A DNA stretch of 64,000 nucleotides from Flavobacteriaceae bacterium YJPT1-3 (GCA_029866965.1 CP123444.1:3071001-3135000); one strand, 5' to 3'; shown: positions 25,348 through 36,187, counted from the stretch's first letter. The notes: a model not told the origin generated them from the letters alone. Numbers and translations are program-made.

Positions 25348-26232
25348 CTAAGAACTGAATGGCTTAAAGGCATCGCGAAGTTGCTCCTTCAAGGGCGGAG
25401 TTGCCTGGACTAAGGGTAAACGAACTCCAGCCGATCCTATCCCTTGAATCTCAAGCAGAGCTTTAATTCCCGAAGGGTTTCCTTCCGCAAAGATAATATC
25501 GATCAGGGGCATCAAATCAAAATGAAGTTGATAGGCCTTTGACGGCTGATCTCCTTCCAATCCCATTCGTATCATATCGCTAAATGGTCGCGGTACGCCC
25601 TGACCGATCACCGAGATCACCCCATCTCCTCCAGCGGAGACTAAAGGCAAGGCTAACATATCGTCTCCGGAAATCACCATAAAGTCGCGAGGTCGATCGG
25701 CCAACAATCGAAGTACCTGAGTCATATCGCCAGCAGCCTCCTTGATTCCGATAATATGGTCAAAGGCATGAGCCAGACGCAGTACGGTGGCAGGAAGCAT
25801 ATTGCTTCCGGTACGCGAAGGAACGTTGTACAGCACTAGGGGTTTAGAAGTCGCTTCAGCAACCGCCTTGTAATGCTGGAAAATCCCTTCTTGAGACGGT
25901 CGGTTATAATAAGGGGAAACCGAGAGAATGGCATCGAAGGCAGAGAGATCCCGACGCTTCAGTTCATCAATCACCTGCTGGGTGTTATTCCCTCCCACGC
26001 CTAGAACAAGAGGCAGTTGTCCTCCGGCTTTTTGAACCACCTGTTGGATAACGCGATCTTTCTCATCCGCAGTGAGTGTAGCACTTTCACCGGTGGTGCC
26101 CAGCACCACTAAATAATCAACTCCACCCTGAATACAGTGATCAACAAGTTGATTTAAGGCCTCTAGATCCAGAGCACCCTGTGCATCAAATGGAGTGATT
26201 AGGGCTACTCCGGTCCCTCTTAACTGTTGCAT
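25348..26232 (-). CDS. dapA: 4-hydroxy-tetrahydrodipicolinate synthase
   Basis: DapA condenses pyruvate with aspartate semialdehyde, the first step to diaminopimelate and lysine. The 294 residues have GTGVALITPFDAQGALD, LGTTGESATLT, ILSVSPYYNRPSQEGIFQHY, VLYNVPSRTG and the Schiff-base Lys in IIGIKEAAGDM. The start overlaps the end of the DUF6913 gene by one base, so the two are translated from one message. dapF of the same pathway is at 44095. Confidence 0.96.
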   Translation of the reverse strand: MQQLRGTGVALITPFDAQGALDLEALNQLVDHCIQGGVDYLVVLGTTGESATLTADEKDRVIQQVVQKAGGQLPLVLGVGGNNTQQVIDELKRRDLSAFDAILSVSPYYNRPSQEGIFQHYKAVAEATSKPLVLYNVPSRTGSNMLPATVLRLAHAFDHIIGIKEAAGDMTQVLRLLADRPRDFMVISGDDMLALPLVSAGGDGVISVIGQGVPRPFSDMIRMGLEGDQPSKAYQLHFDLMPLIDIIFAEGNPSGIKALLEIQGIGSAGVRLPLVQATPPLKEQLRDAFKPFSS

Positions 26233-26753
26233 TATGCGATTCGCTTCAAAATTTTTAAGTACTTGATCAGTTCGGTTTCAAAGGTCTCCAGCTTTTGAAG
26301 GGGCGTGTCAATGACCAGATCGTTCAATGGATAGGTCTGCAGTGGAAATCCGGCCTTGAACTTGGCCCGACTCGTTCCGGCTATGTAGATCAGAGACAGG
26401 TCTTCCTGCGTAAAAAAATTGACCAGTAGGTCAAAGGGTTCAGCAGTGAATTCCTCCAGCTCAGTATCTTTAAGCTGTCCTTTCCAGCCAATGACATCGT
26501 CATCAAAACTGATGGCGCGCATCTGCATCATTTCAGGGATGTCCTGAACGTAGCAACACACCTTACAATAGCGATCGTCACCTTTGATCTTACGGGCCAT
26601 TTCCCAGAGTCGGTCAATGTCATTAAACTGACGCGCATCTACCAAAAAACCAATCGAACGGATACGGCCCGAACCCTCCTGCTCTGGCGGACTGTCAAGC
26701 ACACGCTCCAGACTTCTTTTGATGGATTTTCGTTTGAATGCGTCTAAAAACAT
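26232..26753 (-). CDS. DUF6913 family protein
   Basis: A 173-residue soluble protein of unknown function. It begins with a basic helix (FLDAFKRKSIKRSLERVL) and continues with an alpha/beta pattern (IRSIGFLVDARQFNDIDRLWEMARKI, PFDLLVNFFTQEDLSLIYIAGTSRAKFKAGF). No catalytic motif or signal peptide is visible. It directly precedes dapA, an arrangement I know as common in Flavobacteriia, but no functional link follows from this. A -7 box lies 18 bases upstream of the start. Confidence 0.75.
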   Translation of the reverse strand: MFLDAFKRKSIKRSLERVLDSPPEQEGSGRIRSIGFLVDARQFNDIDRLWEMARKIKGDDRYCKVCCYVQDIPEMMQMRAISFDDDVIGWKGQLKDTELEEFTAEPFDLLVNFFTQEDLSLIYIAGTSRAKFKAGFPLQTYPLNDLVIDTPLQKLETFETELIKYLKILKRIA

Positions 26754-26771
26754 TTACCTTTAACCTTTAGG

Positions 26772-26779
26772 CAAATGTA
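26772..26779 (-). promoter_or_regulatory. -7 box of the DUF6913-dapA promoter
   Basis: Minus-strand TACATTTG, a perfect TAnnTTTG, 18 bases before the ATG at 26753. It lies in the 46-base gap between divergent genes. Confidence 0.45.
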
Positions 26780-26799
26780 CTCAAATTCGTAGCACAAAA

Positions 26800-27582
26800 A
26801 TGATATCCAAGCCGGCTGTTTTTCTTTTTCGATTCGGGATGCTCTTACTGCTGATTGCAAGTATCACCTCCTGTAAACGTAGTGTATTCTCTCTTTCCCA
26901 GGTGAAAGCTGAACAACTAAAAATAGCTGACTCGCTGGAAGCCGATTCCCGCATTTCAGAGTTCATTGAGCCCTACAAGAAAGCGGTCGATCGGGAAATG
27001 GATAGTGTGCTGGCTTACGCTCCCCGTACCCTGAGTAAGAATGAGAGCCCCTACAATACACCCTTGGGAAACATGATGGCCGATGCCGTTTATGAAATGG
27101 CCAATCCCATTTTCAGGCTGCGTACCGGAAAAGACATGGATGCGGTACTCTTCAATCATGGCGGTATACGATCGGATATCAATCAGGGCCCTGTAACTAC
27201 GCGTACCGCCTACGAGATCATGCCTTTTGAGAATATATTGGTAGTGGCTCGCTTAAACGGAACTCAAATGCAGGAAATGGTCGACTATCTGGCCTATGGA
27301 AGAGCTCATCCCTTTACCGGACTTCGCTTGCGTTTGGATGCGGAAGGCGGAACGATAACCGAGGCCCTTGTGAATGGGGAACCTATTCAGCCCGATAGAG
27401 ACTATTGGGTCTGCACCAGTGATTACCTGGTCAACGGTGGAGACAGGATGACCTTCCTCACAAAGACGGAAGAAATTCACGATCTTAATTATAAGGTAAG
27501 AAATGCCCTCATTGACTATTTTAAGAAACACGATACGATCGCTCCGGTGCGGGACGATCGTTTTTTAGCCCAGCTCCCATGA
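26800..27582 (+). CDS. 5'-nucleotidase C-terminal domain lipoprotein
   Basis: A 260-residue predicted lipoprotein (signal ending IASITSCKRS) that holds only the substrate-binding C-terminal domain of 5'-nucleotidases. Family blocks are ESPYNTPLGNMMADAVYEMAN, VLFNHGGIRSDINQGPVTTRTAYEIMPFEN and LVNGGDRMTFL. The metal-binding catalytic domain is absent and is encoded by the next gene, which overlaps by four bases. The two products probably act together in the periplasm to take phosphate from nucleotides. The order is reversed relative to the fused enzyme, where the catalytic domain comes first. Confidence 0.88.
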   Translation: MISKPAVFLFRFGMLLLLIASITSCKRSVFSLSQVKAEQLKIADSLEADSRISEFIEPYKKAVDREMDSVLAYAPRTLSKNESPYNTPLGNMMADAVYEMANPIFRLRTGKDMDAVLFNHGGIRSDINQGPVTTRTAYEIMPFENILVVARLNGTQMQEMVDYLAYGRAHPFTGLRLRLDAEGGTITEALVNGEPIQPDRDYWVCTSDYLVNGGDRMTFLTKTEEIHDLNYKVRNALIDYFKKHDTIAPVRDDRFLAQLP

Positions 27583-28502
27583 AAAGAAGAACTTTCCTCA
27601 AGCAAACGGCCGCCACCTCTGCTCTGGTTGGATTTGGCGGACTGGCCAGCTCTTTCGCATTTAAGGAGACTTTTCAACCTTCGTACTCCAAACACATTAC
27701 CCTACTACACACCAACGACGTGCACAGTCATATCGAACCCTTTCCGACCAATGACGCTCAGTTTCCCGGTCAGGGCGGCGCCGCACAACGCTTAACTCTT
27801 ATCGAGGCCATCCGGAAAGAGAATCCAAACACTCTATTGCTGGATGCTGGCGATATTTTTCAAGGCACTCCTTATTTCAATTTTTACGGTGGCGAACTCG
27901 AATTTAAGCTAATGAGCATGATGGGCTACGACGCGGCGACTTTAGGAAATCACGATTTTGACAATGGAGTCGACGGACTTTTTGCGCAAACGCCTCACGC
28001 CCAATTCGATCTGATCACGGCCAATTATGATTTTTCGAATACGATCATGGATGGAAAGACGATACCGCATCGGGTGTTTGAAAAAGACGGGGTACGCATC
28101 GGCGTTTTCGGACTGGGAATTCAGCTCGAGGGGCTCGTCAATAAGCGCATGTATAAGGAAACCCGTTATCTCGATCCTGTAGCGATCGCCCAGGATCAAT
28201 CCCGTATTTTAAAGGAAGAACAGCGCTGTGATCTCGTCATCTGCCTCTCCCATCTAGGATACCACTACCAACATGATAAAATTGACGACCTCAAACTGGC
28301 CGCGGCCACAGAGTATATTGATCTCATCATCGGCGGTCATACCCATACTTTTTTACCCAAACCCACCGTAACCAAAAACCGAAAAGGGCAAAATGTCCTG
28401 GTCAATCAGGTAGGCTGGGCCGGGGTGAATATGGGACGGGTAGACTTCTATTTTGAAGAAGGATCAACGGCATCGACTAAGAGTACGACCATTATCGTTT
28501 AA
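27579..28502 (+). CDS. Metallophosphatase, 5'-nucleotidase catalytic domain
   Basis: A 307-residue metallophosphoesterase. It starts with a twin-arginine type signal (KRRTFLKQTAATSALVGFGG), so it is likely exported folded. All metal-site motifs are present: LLHTNDVHSH, LLDAGDIFQGTP, TLGNHDFDNG, CLSHLGYH and IIGGHTHTF. The C-terminal nucleotide-binding domain is lacking and is supplied by the preceding gene, whose stop overlaps this start. The likely activity is hydrolysis of extracellular nucleotides, consistent with phosphate or nucleoside scavenging. Confidence 0.9.
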   Translation: MKRRTFLKQTAATSALVGFGGLASSFAFKETFQPSYSKHITLLHTNDVHSHIEPFPTNDAQFPGQGGAAQRLTLIEAIRKENPNTLLLDAGDIFQGTPYFNFYGGELEFKLMSMMGYDAATLGNHDFDNGVDGLFAQTPHAQFDLITANYDFSNTIMDGKTIPHRVFEKDGVRIGVFGLGIQLEGLVNKRMYKETRYLDPVAIAQDQSRILKEEQRCDLVICLSHLGYHYQHDKIDDLKLAAATEYIDLIIGGHTHTFLPKPTVTKNRKGQNVLVNQVGWAGVNMGRVDFYFEEGSTASTKSTTIIV

Positions 28503-28590
28503 GGCTTTGACAATTTTTTAACCTTTACGGTGTAAGGATTTCTTATCGAATACGATTTAAGCGATAAGTAATAACTATTAAAACCTTACC

Positions 28591-29010
28591 ATGAAAACAG
28601 TTAAAAAATACCTTCCCCTGATCTTACGACTAGCAGTGGCCGTAATACTTATCCAAACCCTGCGCTTTAAGCTTACCGCACATCCGGACAGTGTGTATAT
28701 TTTTGAGCAATTGAGCGTTGAACCCTATGGACGGATCGCCACAGGAATACTTGAATTGATCACCGGAATTTTGATCTTAATCCCCAGAACCGCCTGGTTG
28801 GGAGCCACACTCGCCTTAGGTATACTTGGTGGTGCTCTATTTTCTCACTTGACCATACTGGGCATTCAAGTGCCGTACAACGGAAGTCTGGATGGGGGTC
28901 AACTCTTTTTTACTGCCTTGATCACTTTTGTTCTAAGCGCCATCGTGCTTTATCAAAATCGAAGGGCTATTCCTTTTTTAGGCGCTCGATTTTCAACAAA
29001 AGTGGCCTAA
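28591..29010 (+). CDS. DoxX-like small membrane protein
   Basis: A 139-residue protein with four predicted membrane helices, for example LILRLAVAVILIQTLRFKL, ATGILELITGILILIP and FTALITFVLSAIVLY. The layout fits the DoxX/SURF4-like superfamily. The function is not known. It lies alone after an 88-base gap. Its TAA stop directly abuts the stop of the convergent ligA gene (TAATTA at 29008-29013), leaving no room for a terminator between them. Confidence 0.75.
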   Translation: MKTVKKYLPLILRLAVAVILIQTLRFKLTAHPDSVYIFEQLSVEPYGRIATGILELITGILILIPRTAWLGATLALGILGGALFSHLTILGIQVPYNGSLDGGQLFFTALITFVLSAIVLYQNRRAIPFLGARFSTKVA

Positions 29011-31032
<2,022 letters not shown>

Positions 31033-31075
31033 TTAATCAAGCTGGAAAGATTATCCATACGGCAAAGAAAAGTTC

Positions 31076-31678
31076 TTAGGTATCTTCCAGATCGAGCCAC
31101 TTGGTCACTGGCACTGCCAGGTAGGACTCCATCTGTGTAAGCAGACCGGCCACTGTGGTATCCACCAACAGCAGTGCTGCATTCTCCGGTTTTAAAAAGC
31201 CCACTTCCACCATCTGCTTCAGCTGCGCCAAAAGCGGGTCGAAGAAACCGTTGATGTTGAGCAGTCCGATGGGTTTTTGATGCAAGCCAAGTTGAGACCA
31301 GGTGATGATTTCAAAAAGCTCTTCTAAGGTGCCAAATCCGCCGGGTAGGGTGATGAACGCATCGCTACGCTCATGCATGATCATTTTTCGTTCATGCATA
31401 TTCTCAGTGACAATCAACTCCTGTAGCTCGAGGTGAACCACCTCTTTGGTTTTGAGAAAATCAGGAATGATGCCAATGACCTTCCCTCCTGCATCTAAGG
31501 TACTCTGTGCCACTGCTCCCATGACACCGATCTTGCTCCCGCCATAGACCAGAAAGCGATCCGATTGGGCCAATTCAGTGCCTAACGAACGTGCAGCTGC
31601 TAAAATATCGGAATCCCTACCGGGGCTGCTCCCGCAAAAAACACAGATGGATTTTAGGGTATTGGTTTTTTTACTCAT
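31076..31678 (-). CDS. LOG family Rossmann-fold protein (TIGR00730)
   Basis: A 200-residue lysine-decarboxylase-like protein. ICVFCGSSPG at the start, LVYGGSKIGVMGAVAQS, MHERKMIMHERSDAFITLPGGFGTLEELFEIITWSQL and the PGGxGTxxE nucleotide-binding motif define the family. Characterised members hydrolyse nucleoside monophosphates such as cytokinin nucleotides to base and ribose phosphate. The physiological role in this bacterium is not known. It overlaps prmC by eight bases and is likely cotranscribed. Confidence 0.9.
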   Translation of the reverse strand: MSKKTNTLKSICVFCGSSPGRDSDILAAARSLGTELAQSDRFLVYGGSKIGVMGAVAQSTLDAGGKVIGIIPDFLKTKEVVHLELQELIVTENMHERKMIMHERSDAFITLPGGFGTLEELFEIITWSQLGLHQKPIGLLNINGFFDPLLAQLKQMVEVGFLKPENAALLLVDTTVAGLLTQMESYLAVPVTKWLDLEDT

Positions 31679-32525
31679 GGAATTTAGCTTTTATCATTCG
31701 GTCTTTCCCAAACATATCCTGGCGCAGTTCGACCCTTGAAAAACCGTGTTCACGCAAGAGCGCGACCGTTTCCGCACCCAGATATTCATTGATCTCGAGG
31801 TATAAGGCGCCATCTTCCGCAAGGCTTTGTCGTGCCAATTGAGCCAGTTGACGGTAATAGCGTAACGGATCTTCATCACTAACAAAGAGGGCCGAATGTG
31901 GCTCGTAGGCCATCACGTTTTGGTGCATATGTTCCTGATCCTGGACGCGTACATAAGGAGGATTGGAAACGATCACATCATAAGATTCACCCAAGGACTG
32001 AAGTTCAAAGAGATCATCTTCCAAAAATTTAATCTCCACTTTATTGCGCTGCGCATTTTGCCGGGCCACCTCCAGCGCACGGGGTGAAATATCTAGGGCA
32101 TGCATCTGCATCGCAGGACATCGCACCGCCAGGCTAATAGCAATACATCCTGAGCCGGTACCTACATCCAGGACTTTTTTAGAAGTGCTTGGTTGTCCCT
32201 CATCCTGAATGATCCAGCTGACCAGATCTTCGGTTTCCGGACGTGGAATCAATACGCCTTCACTGACGTAGAACTGCAGTCCAAAGAATTCCGTCTGACC
32301 CAAAATATACTGCAGAGGTTCTGCGTTGGCGAGCCGTTCGAGGGCTGCCAGTATCGGATCTAGTTTTTCCGTAGGGAGAGTTTGCTTTCGCGAAAGCGCT
32401 ACTTCAATGCGCTGCTGTTTTGTGATGACTTCTAACAAGCGGTAAAAGAGAGAATCCCGCTCCTCCTTAGGATAAAGAGGCTCCAGGCGATCGTCAAATT
32501 GAGCTTTCAGCTCTGCATAGGTCAT
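31671..32525 (-). CDS. prmC: Release factor N5-glutamine methyltransferase
   Basis: PrmC methylates the Gln of the GGQ motif in release factors 1 and 2. The 284 residues have an N-terminal helical domain, LQYILGQTEFFGLQFYVSEGVLIPRPETEDLV, the SAM site VLDVGTGSGCIAISLA and the catalytic NPPYVRV. It overlaps the acetyltransferase gene upstream by four bases. It includes one perfect palindrome copy at 32384-32397. Confidence 0.95.
   Translation of the reverse strand: MTYAELKAQFDDRLEPLYPKEERDSLFYRLLEVITKQQRIEVALSRKQTLPTEKLDPILAALERLANAEPLQYILGQTEFFGLQFYVSEGVLIPRPETEDLVSWIIQDEGQPSTSKKVLDVGTGSGCIAISLAVRCPAMQMHALDISPRALEVARQNAQRNKVEIKFLEDDLFELQSLGESYDVIVSNPPYVRVQDQEHMHQNVMAYEPHSALFVSDEDPLRYYRQLAQLARQSLAEDGALYLEINEYLGAETVALLREHGFSRVELRQDMFGKDRMIKAKFHE
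32384..32397. repeat. Iterated palindrome GCTTTCGCGAAAGC, copy 8
   Basis: Perfect copy in the N-domain of prmC, read as Leu-Ser-Arg-Lys on the minus strand. Confidence 0.9.
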
Positions 32526-33013
32526 ACCGACAGGCTTTTGAGCATATGCACCGGACAGGAGAAATGCCCGGTATCTCCCATAGGTCCATCGATATAAGTG
32601 AAGCCCGTTTTTTTATACAATTCCTGAGCATCCTTCATATAGGGCATGGTTTCCAGATACACCTGTTCGTAACCAAAGGCTTTTGCCTGATCCAGGCAGC
32701 GTTGCATCATGACTTTCCCGAGTCCACGACCCCGGGCCTGTGGACTGAAATACATTTTCTGTAACTCACAGACATTGCCCTCGTAATTCGCCAATTGAGC
32801 GATTCCCGCCCCGCCAATGAGTTGGCCATTCTCCTCCACCACAAAATAAATGGCTCGGGGCTCATCGTAGGTTTCGTACATCGCGTCCAGGGCTTCATCG
32901 GCGTAGGCCGTGCCCACTTTAGGTACGCCCAGCTCGATCAAAACCTCCCGTACCATTCGGGCGACGGCTTCGTTATCGGCTTTTTCAATAGGACGGATCA
33001 GCGCTTTTTCCAT
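32522..33013 (-). CDS. GNAT family N-acetyltransferase
   Basis: A 163-residue GNAT enzyme. IRPIEKADNEAVARMVREVL is the N-terminal strand and helix; LQKMYFSPQARGRGLGKVMMQRCLDQA holds the acetyl-CoA pyrophosphate loop (RGRGLGK). The end (YKKTGFTYIDGPMGDTGH) is typical of this subgroup. The frame is open to 33118, but the ATG at 33013 starts at the conserved domain and leaves a 26-base divergent gap to ribD. The acceptor is unknown. It is the first of three overlapping genes with prmC and the LOG protein. Confidence 0.88.
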   Translation of the reverse strand: MEKALIRPIEKADNEAVARMVREVLIELGVPKVGTAYADEALDAMYETYDEPRAIYFVVEENGQLIGGAGIAQLANYEGNVCELQKMYFSPQARGRGLGKVMMQRCLDQAKAFGYEQVYLETMPYMKDAQELYKKTGFTYIDGPMGDTGHFSCPVHMLKSLSV

Positions 33014-33039
33014 GGGGAGAATAGTGGTACTTTTACGGG

Positions 33040-34095
33040 GTGAAGATACATCAAAAGTACATTTCGCGCTGCCTGGAATTGGCAAAAAAAGGCCTGATCG
33101 CAGCCCGTCCCAATCCATCTGTAGGCTGTGTAATAGTGCATGACGACCACATCATTGGAGAGGGTTACACCAGCCCTTATGGCGGACCTCATGCGGAGGT
33201 CAATGCCATTCAATCGGTACAACAACAGGAGCTTCTGGCGGCAAGCACGCTCTACGTTTCTTTAGAGCCCTGCAATCATTTTGGCAAAACCCCGCCCTGT
33301 ACTGATCTGATCCTGGCCAAAGGGCTGAAAAAAGTCGTCGTAGGCACCACCGATCCCCATGCTAAAGTAGCCGGCACCGGGATCGCCAAACTCATGGCAT
33401 CGGGCTGCGAGGTCATTGTGGGTGTCCTCGAGCAGGAATGTCAGGAGATGAATAGACGGTTCTTTTGCTTCCATCAGAAGCAACGCCCCTATATAGTCTT
33501 AAAATGGGCCCAGAGTCGGGACGGGTATTTGAGTCCGCGGCACCAAAAACCGGGTGAACCCCATTGGATCACCAATTCCTATTCGCGTCAGCTGGTGCAC
33601 CAATGGCGATCAGAAGAACAAGCCATATTGGTAGGGGCCGCTACGGTCTTGAAAGACAATCCCTCACTCACCGTTCGTGACTGGTCAGGCCCCTCTCCAT
33701 TGCGGATCATCCTGGCACCACAGCAGCTGCTTCCTTTAGATGCTGCTCTATTTAAGGACAAGGTAGACACCTTATTGTTTTCCAACGTTCATCAGCAGAA
33801 TGAAGTGCCGGAATCTTGTACCCTCCTCCCCTGGCCCGAATCGACCACTGATCTTGGCTATTTAATGGAAGAGCTCCATAGCCGTCATATACTCTCTCTT
33901 TTTGTGGAAGGTGGAGCACAGACCCTTAAGGCTTTTATTAATCAGGACCTGTGGGATGAAATGCGGGTTTTGGAAGGACCTGTAGTCTTTCACGACGGAC
34001 TGCAAGCGCCACAAGCGAAAGGATATTTGACAAAATCCACGGAGGTGGAAGGAGATCGTATCGATTGGTACCGCAAGGCAAAGCGTTATGATTAA
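33040..34095 (+). CDS. ribD: Bifunctional pyrimidine deaminase/reductase of riboflavin synthesis
   Basis: RibD deaminates and then reduces the pyrimidine intermediate of riboflavin synthesis. The 351 residues carry the zinc deaminase motifs GGPHAEVNAI and EPCNHFGKTPPC in the first third, then the reductase domain (RPYIVLKWAQSRDGYLS, LVGAATVLKDNPSLTVR, SLFVEGGAQTLKAFI). The start is taken as GTG at 33040; a TACTTTTA box at 33028-33035 ends four bases before it. No riboswitch-like leader fits in the short gap. It is the first gene of a set with a HAD phosphatase, which could be the missing dephosphorylation step of this pathway; that link is a guess from position. Confidence 0.95.
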   Translation: MKIHQKYISRCLELAKKGLIAARPNPSVGCVIVHDDHIIGEGYTSPYGGPHAEVNAIQSVQQQELLAASTLYVSLEPCNHFGKTPPCTDLILAKGLKKVVVGTTDPHAKVAGTGIAKLMASGCEVIVGVLEQECQEMNRRFFCFHQKQRPYIVLKWAQSRDGYLSPRHQKPGEPHWITNSYSRQLVHQWRSEEQAILVGAATVLKDNPSLTVRDWSGPSPLRIILAPQQLLPLDAALFKDKVDTLLFSNVHQQNEVPESCTLLPWPESTTDLGYLMEELHSRHILSLFVEGGAQTLKAFINQDLWDEMRVLEGPVVFHDGLQAPQAKGYLTKSTEVEGDRIDWYRKAKRYD

Positions 34096-34705
34096 GAACA
34101 TCATCTTTGATTTTGGCGATGTCTTCATCAACCTGGATAAGCAGGCTACAATTCAAGCTTTTCAGGAGCTTAACTTGACGGAATTTACCGAATCCCTTCA
34201 AGAGGTCAACCAAGCCTACGAATGCGGAAAGGTCTCCAGTACTGCTTTCGCGAAAGCATACAAGAATCACCTGCCTTCCACTATCGAAGAGGGACAGCTC
34301 TATAAAGCCTGGAATGCCATGATAGCCGACTTTCCGGAGTACCGACTGCAGTGGATCGAAGCTCTGGCCGCTGCGCAAGACTACCGTTTATTTTTGCTGA
34401 GTAATACGAATGCCTGGCACATCGAACAAGTACAGGAAAACATGGGGCTCGATCGCTATCAGCGTTTTGTAAATTGTTTTGAGGCCTTTTACCTGTCGCA
34501 TGAGTTGGGGATGCGAAAACCCAATGCGGATTGCTACAAACACCTGCTTCATCACCATGAATTGACTCCAATAGAAACCCTTTTTATCGATGACACCCTA
34601 GAGAATACCCAAGCTGCCGATCGACTTGGGATCAAGACCTGGAACCTGCAGCCGGGAAGAGAGGATGTCATAGCTTTGCGAACCCTAAAAAAGGAGCTGT
34701 TTTGA
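34088..34705 (+). CDS. HAD-superfamily phosphatase, subclass IA
   Basis: A 205-residue HAD hydrolase. The nucleophile Asp8 is in MIKNIIFDFGDVFINLD. The position two residues on, usually Asp, is Gly here, as in the YihX-type subgroup that includes active sugar-phosphate phosphatases. Motif II is LFLLSNTNAWH, motif III Lys is in LGMRKPNADCY, and motif IV is TLFIDDTLENTQAADRLG. It overlaps ribD by eight bases; several HAD proteins are known to dephosphorylate the ribityl pyrimidine phosphate in riboflavin synthesis, so this is a candidate, though not proved. Confidence 0.88.
   Translation: MIKNIIFDFGDVFINLDKQATIQAFQELNLTEFTESLQEVNQAYECGKVSSTAFAKAYKNHLPSTIEEGQLYKAWNAMIADFPEYRLQWIEALAAAQDYRLFLLSNTNAWHIEQVQENMGLDRYQRFVNCFEAFYLSHELGMRKPNADCYKHLLHHHELTPIETLFIDDTLENTQAADRLGIKTWNLQPGREDVIALRTLKKELF
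34244..34257. repeat. Iterated palindrome GCTTTCGCGAAAGC, copy 9
   Basis: Perfect copy in the HAD phosphatase gene, read as Ala-Phe-Ala-Lys-Ala. Confidence 0.9.
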
Positions 34706-35571
34706 TCTATTTATTACTGAGCATTGGGGCCAGTACCCTCATCTTTGTGGTCTTTAAATTGTTTGCCCGTTTCCAGGTGAATACTTTCCAGGCAATCGTG
34801 GTCAATTACCTGGTGGCTTGCCTTTCGGGACTGATCGCCTACGGCAATCCGATAAGCCCCGAAGTCATTGCAGGAAAAGCCTGGTTTATTGGCTGCCTTG
34901 TACTGGGGGTCTTATTCATTGCTGTCTTTAATCTCATGGCCCTGACCACCCAGCGCAGTGGTTTATCGGTCGTTTCTGTAGCCACTAAAATGAGTGTGGT
35001 CGTCCCGGTGCTTTTTGGCATTTTGTACTACAAAGAAGCCCTTAGCGGATGGCAGATCCTGGGGATCCTGCTCGCTCTGGTGGCTGTATATCTGGCTTCT
35101 GCCCGACAGAAAAGCACGCTGCAAATCGATAAAAAATACCTCTGGCTTCCCGTACTCGTGTTTCTGGGCAGCGGCATCATCGATACGAGTATCAAATTTT
35201 TAGAAGGCGCTTTTGTCTCCAGCACAGATGTCCCCATTTTTTCAGCGACCATCTTTGCCTGCGCCGCCCTGTGTGGCATACTCAGCTTTGGCGTACAAGC
35301 CGTACGCGGGCAATTCCATTTCGCCTGGAAAAGTGTGATCGGGGGCATTGCGCTGGGCATTCCCAATTACTTTTCCATTTATTATTTGGTGCAGGCCTTG
35401 CGGTCTTCCCCCTTTGCCAGCTCGACTTTGTTTACCATTAATAATGTGGGGATCGTCATGCTCAGCACCCTACTGGGAATCGCTTTTTTTAAGGAGCGCC
35501 TTTTGCGCAAAAACTGGATCGGGATAGTGCTGGCTATCCTGAGTATCATTTTGATTTCCTTACCCCTATAA
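34702..35571 (+). CDS. EamA/DMT-type transporter
   Basis: A 289-residue membrane protein with about ten helices in two similar halves, as in the drug/metabolite transporter superfamily. Typical helix ends are LTTQRSGLSVVSVATKMSVVVPVLFG in the first half and SPFASSTLFTINNVGIVMLSTLLG in the second. No ATG is available at the front; the TTG at 34702, preceded by AAGGAG (34691-34696) at a good distance and overlapping the HAD stop, is the likely start. A clear Shine-Dalgarno site is unusual for this phylum. The substrate is unknown. Confidence 0.85.
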   Translation: MIYLLLSIGASTLIFVVFKLFARFQVNTFQAIVVNYLVACLSGLIAYGNPISPEVIAGKAWFIGCLVLGVLFIAVFNLMALTTQRSGLSVVSVATKMSVVVPVLFGILYYKEALSGWQILGILLALVAVYLASARQKSTLQIDKKYLWLPVLVFLGSGIIDTSIKFLEGAFVSSTDVPIFSATIFACAALCGILSFGVQAVRGQFHFAWKSVIGGIALGIPNYFSIYYLVQALRSSPFASSTLFTINNVGIVMLSTLLGIAFFKERLLRKNWIGIVLAILSIILISLPL

Positions 35572-35572
35572 T

Positions 35573-36187
35573 ATGAGCACGGAAGAAACAGATGCCTATA
35601 AAACGTTGGCAAAGGCCAGTCCGGAGGTACTTTTTAAGGACCGGGGCAGTAAGTTTATGGGTCTGGCCTTTCCCGTGCGCACTGAAACAGAGATTTCCAC
35701 CTACCTGGATCGCGTAAGGCAGGACCATCCCAAAGCCACTCACCACTGCTACGCCTGGCAATTGGGAGTGCAGAACGTGCAGTATCGAGCCAACGATGAT
35801 GGAGAGCCTTCCAACAGCGCAGGCATGCCCATCTATGGTCAAATCCAATCTTTTGAGGTAACGAATATTCTGGTCGTGGTCGTGCGCTACTACGGGGGAA
35901 CCAAGTTAGGGGTTGGCGGACTCATCAACGCGTATCGCACCACAGCACAAATGACCTTAGAGGCTGGAAAAATAATCGTTCGCTATCTGGAATGTGAACT
36001 CGAATTGACTTTTGAATATCCGTTACTCAATACCGTCATGCGCGTGATCAAAGAAGAGGAACTCGATATTGCCGAACAACAGATGGAACTGAATTGTCGA
36101 ATACGGATACGCTTTCGCGAAAGCGAACTCCAACGCATTCAAGGGCGTTTTAAAGCCATCTACGGAGTAAAGGTAAAAGAATCCTGA
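35573..36187 (+). CDS. YigZ/IMPACT family protein
   Basis: A 204-residue protein of the UPF0029/IMPACT family. The N-terminal domain has KDRGSKFMGLAFPV, HHCYAWQLG, YRANDDGEPSNSAGMPIYGQI and NILVVVVRYYGGTKLGVGGLINAYRTTA, all diagnostic; a small C-terminal domain follows. The function is not settled; eukaryotic IMPACT proteins act in translation control. It starts one base after the transporter stop and ends by overlapping the convergent thioesterase by 28 bases. Confidence 0.93.
   Translation: MSTEETDAYKTLAKASPEVLFKDRGSKFMGLAFPVRTETEISTYLDRVRQDHPKATHHCYAWQLGVQNVQYRANDDGEPSNSAGMPIYGQIQSFEVTNILVVVVRYYGGTKLGVGGLINAYRTTAQMTLEAGKIIVRYLECELELTFEYPLLNTVMRVIKEEELDIAEQQMELNCRIRIRFRESELQRIQGRFKAIYGVKVKES
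36111..36124. repeat. Iterated palindrome GCTTTCGCGAAAGC, copy 10
   Basis: Perfect copy near the end of the yigZ-like gene, read as Arg-Phe-Arg-Glu-Ser. Confidence 0.9.
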
